In this document: one piece after another, positions 63,360 to 64,000 of the stretch
How positions within the stretch are numbered: position 1 is the first letter of the stretch
Layout: each line of letters opens with the position of its first letter
Origin: Denticeps clupeoides
Taxonomy: Eukaryota > Chordata > Actinopteri > Clupeiformes > Denticipitidae
Assembly: GCF_900700375.1 (NCBI RefSeq)
Contig: NC_041723.1
Location: 13,418,263 to 13,482,262 of the forward strand
DNA: 64,000 nt
Reading direction: 5' to 3'
Notes under the pieces: model-generated
Database searches by the model: none
What the model saw: only the letters and a program-made list of their open reading frames with translations
What the model was told of the DNA's origin: nothing
Translations under genes and position numbers: made by a program

Positions 63360-64000
63360 CGGGGATGTGAACTCGGGACTGAGCCAGAATGAGCCTTAAC
63401 AATTTCAAAATATTTGATCAGAGCGCGAGTCTGACATTGGTACTGAGCAGTATCTCCGTTTTGCCACACAAAGACATGCTTTATTGAATGGATGAACAAT
63501 CATTTCTCTTTCATTTCTACACTTTGCTTACCCCCCCCCCCCCCCCCCCCCCCCCCCATTTTGTTTCTGGTTTGAAGGGTCGTGAGAGGACGACCTAGTC
63601 TCACCCTCGTGTATGTGTGTGAGGTCTGCAGATCTGGGTTTACGCTGTGGTTCACATGCTCATGCTGTCCTGTTCGATTTTTGGACCCGGAGTGATTTCA
63701 GCTGCCAGGCTGTGTTGTGTATTTATTTCAAGGTGTTTCTTTTTTTTTTTTTTTTTTTTTTTTTGTGGGATGTGCTGTAGCAGTTAAATTAATGCTAATG
63801 ATAATGCTCACTTCATTTTAAAATTTGCTTATGGGCATTCCCGTTTATATATGGTTTATCTATATGGCTAAGCTATACTACGTACAGCGTCGAAGATACA
63901 GGCATTTTTCTGAATGTAATTTTCCTCCCTGCAGTGAACAGAGCTTGCTCTCTGTGGTTGGAAATCCATTTTTTGAGGTTCTTCAGTATTCAGTTTCTTC
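63360..64000 (+). other. edc3: edc3 3' untranslated region
   Basis: Sequence after the edc3 stop codon. It contains a run of 27 C at 63531-63557 and a run of about 26 T near 63739-63764. No AATAAA is seen before the window ends, so the transcript may continue beyond it. Confidence 0.5.
63531..63557. repeat. Poly-C run of 27
   Basis: An uninterrupted run of 27 C on the plus strand, 171 bases after the edc3 stop codon. Confidence 0.97.

Overview
The window is vertebrate nuclear DNA, almost certainly from a teleost fish. It holds eight intron-containing or single-exon protein genes with vertebrate orthologues, vertebrate-type splice sites, long AT-rich introns, and fish-type tRNA-derived SINEs and Tc1-like DNA transposon remnants. 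The SINE types resemble those I associate with clupeiform and related fish such as Denticeps, but that is an impression, not a search result. No bacterial, phage, CRISPR or retroviral feature was seen.

Layout. 1-6.2 kb (minus): a pyruvate kinase M gene, pkm, cut by the window start. 6.2-9.6 kb: intergenic. 9.6-18.5 kb (plus): parp6, a mono-ADP-ribosyltransferase gene of about 21 coding exons. 20.9-21.7 kb (plus): rpp25, a single-exon Alba-domain RNase P/MRP subunit. 23.7-26.5 kb (plus): cox5a, subunit 5A of cytochrome c oxidase. 28.2-46.7 kb (plus): arid3b, an ARID transcription factor with introns of 3.4 to 5.3 kb. 47.5-50.6 kb (plus): a membrane-anchored protein with two C2 domains that I could not name. 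51.1-59.2 kb (minus): a long coiled-coil protein of about 24 coding exons, also unnamed. 60.3 kb to the end (plus): edc3, the LSm/YjeF_N mRNA-decapping enhancer.

The neighbours make sense by synteny: PKM and PARP6 are adjacent in human 15q23, and RPP25, COX5A, ARID3B and EDC3 lie together in human 15q24. The genes do not form one pathway; this is a conserved chromosomal neighbourhood of mostly housekeeping genes.

The most striking signal is that pkm and parp6 carry several one-base frame breaks inside otherwise perfectly conserved exons with intact splice sites, while rpp25, cox5a, arid3b and edc3 read cleanly. Uncorrected indels in a long-read assembly are the simplest explanation, with recent decay the alternative. 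Other points of interest are a GC-AG intron and odd double-hydrophobic N-terminus in the C2 gene, a perfect 40-bp palindrome upstream of edc3, a 26-bp segment shared by an edc3 exon and the neighbouring gene's intron, nested SINEs, and two families of terminal-inverted-repeat elements. I found no convincing new biological system.
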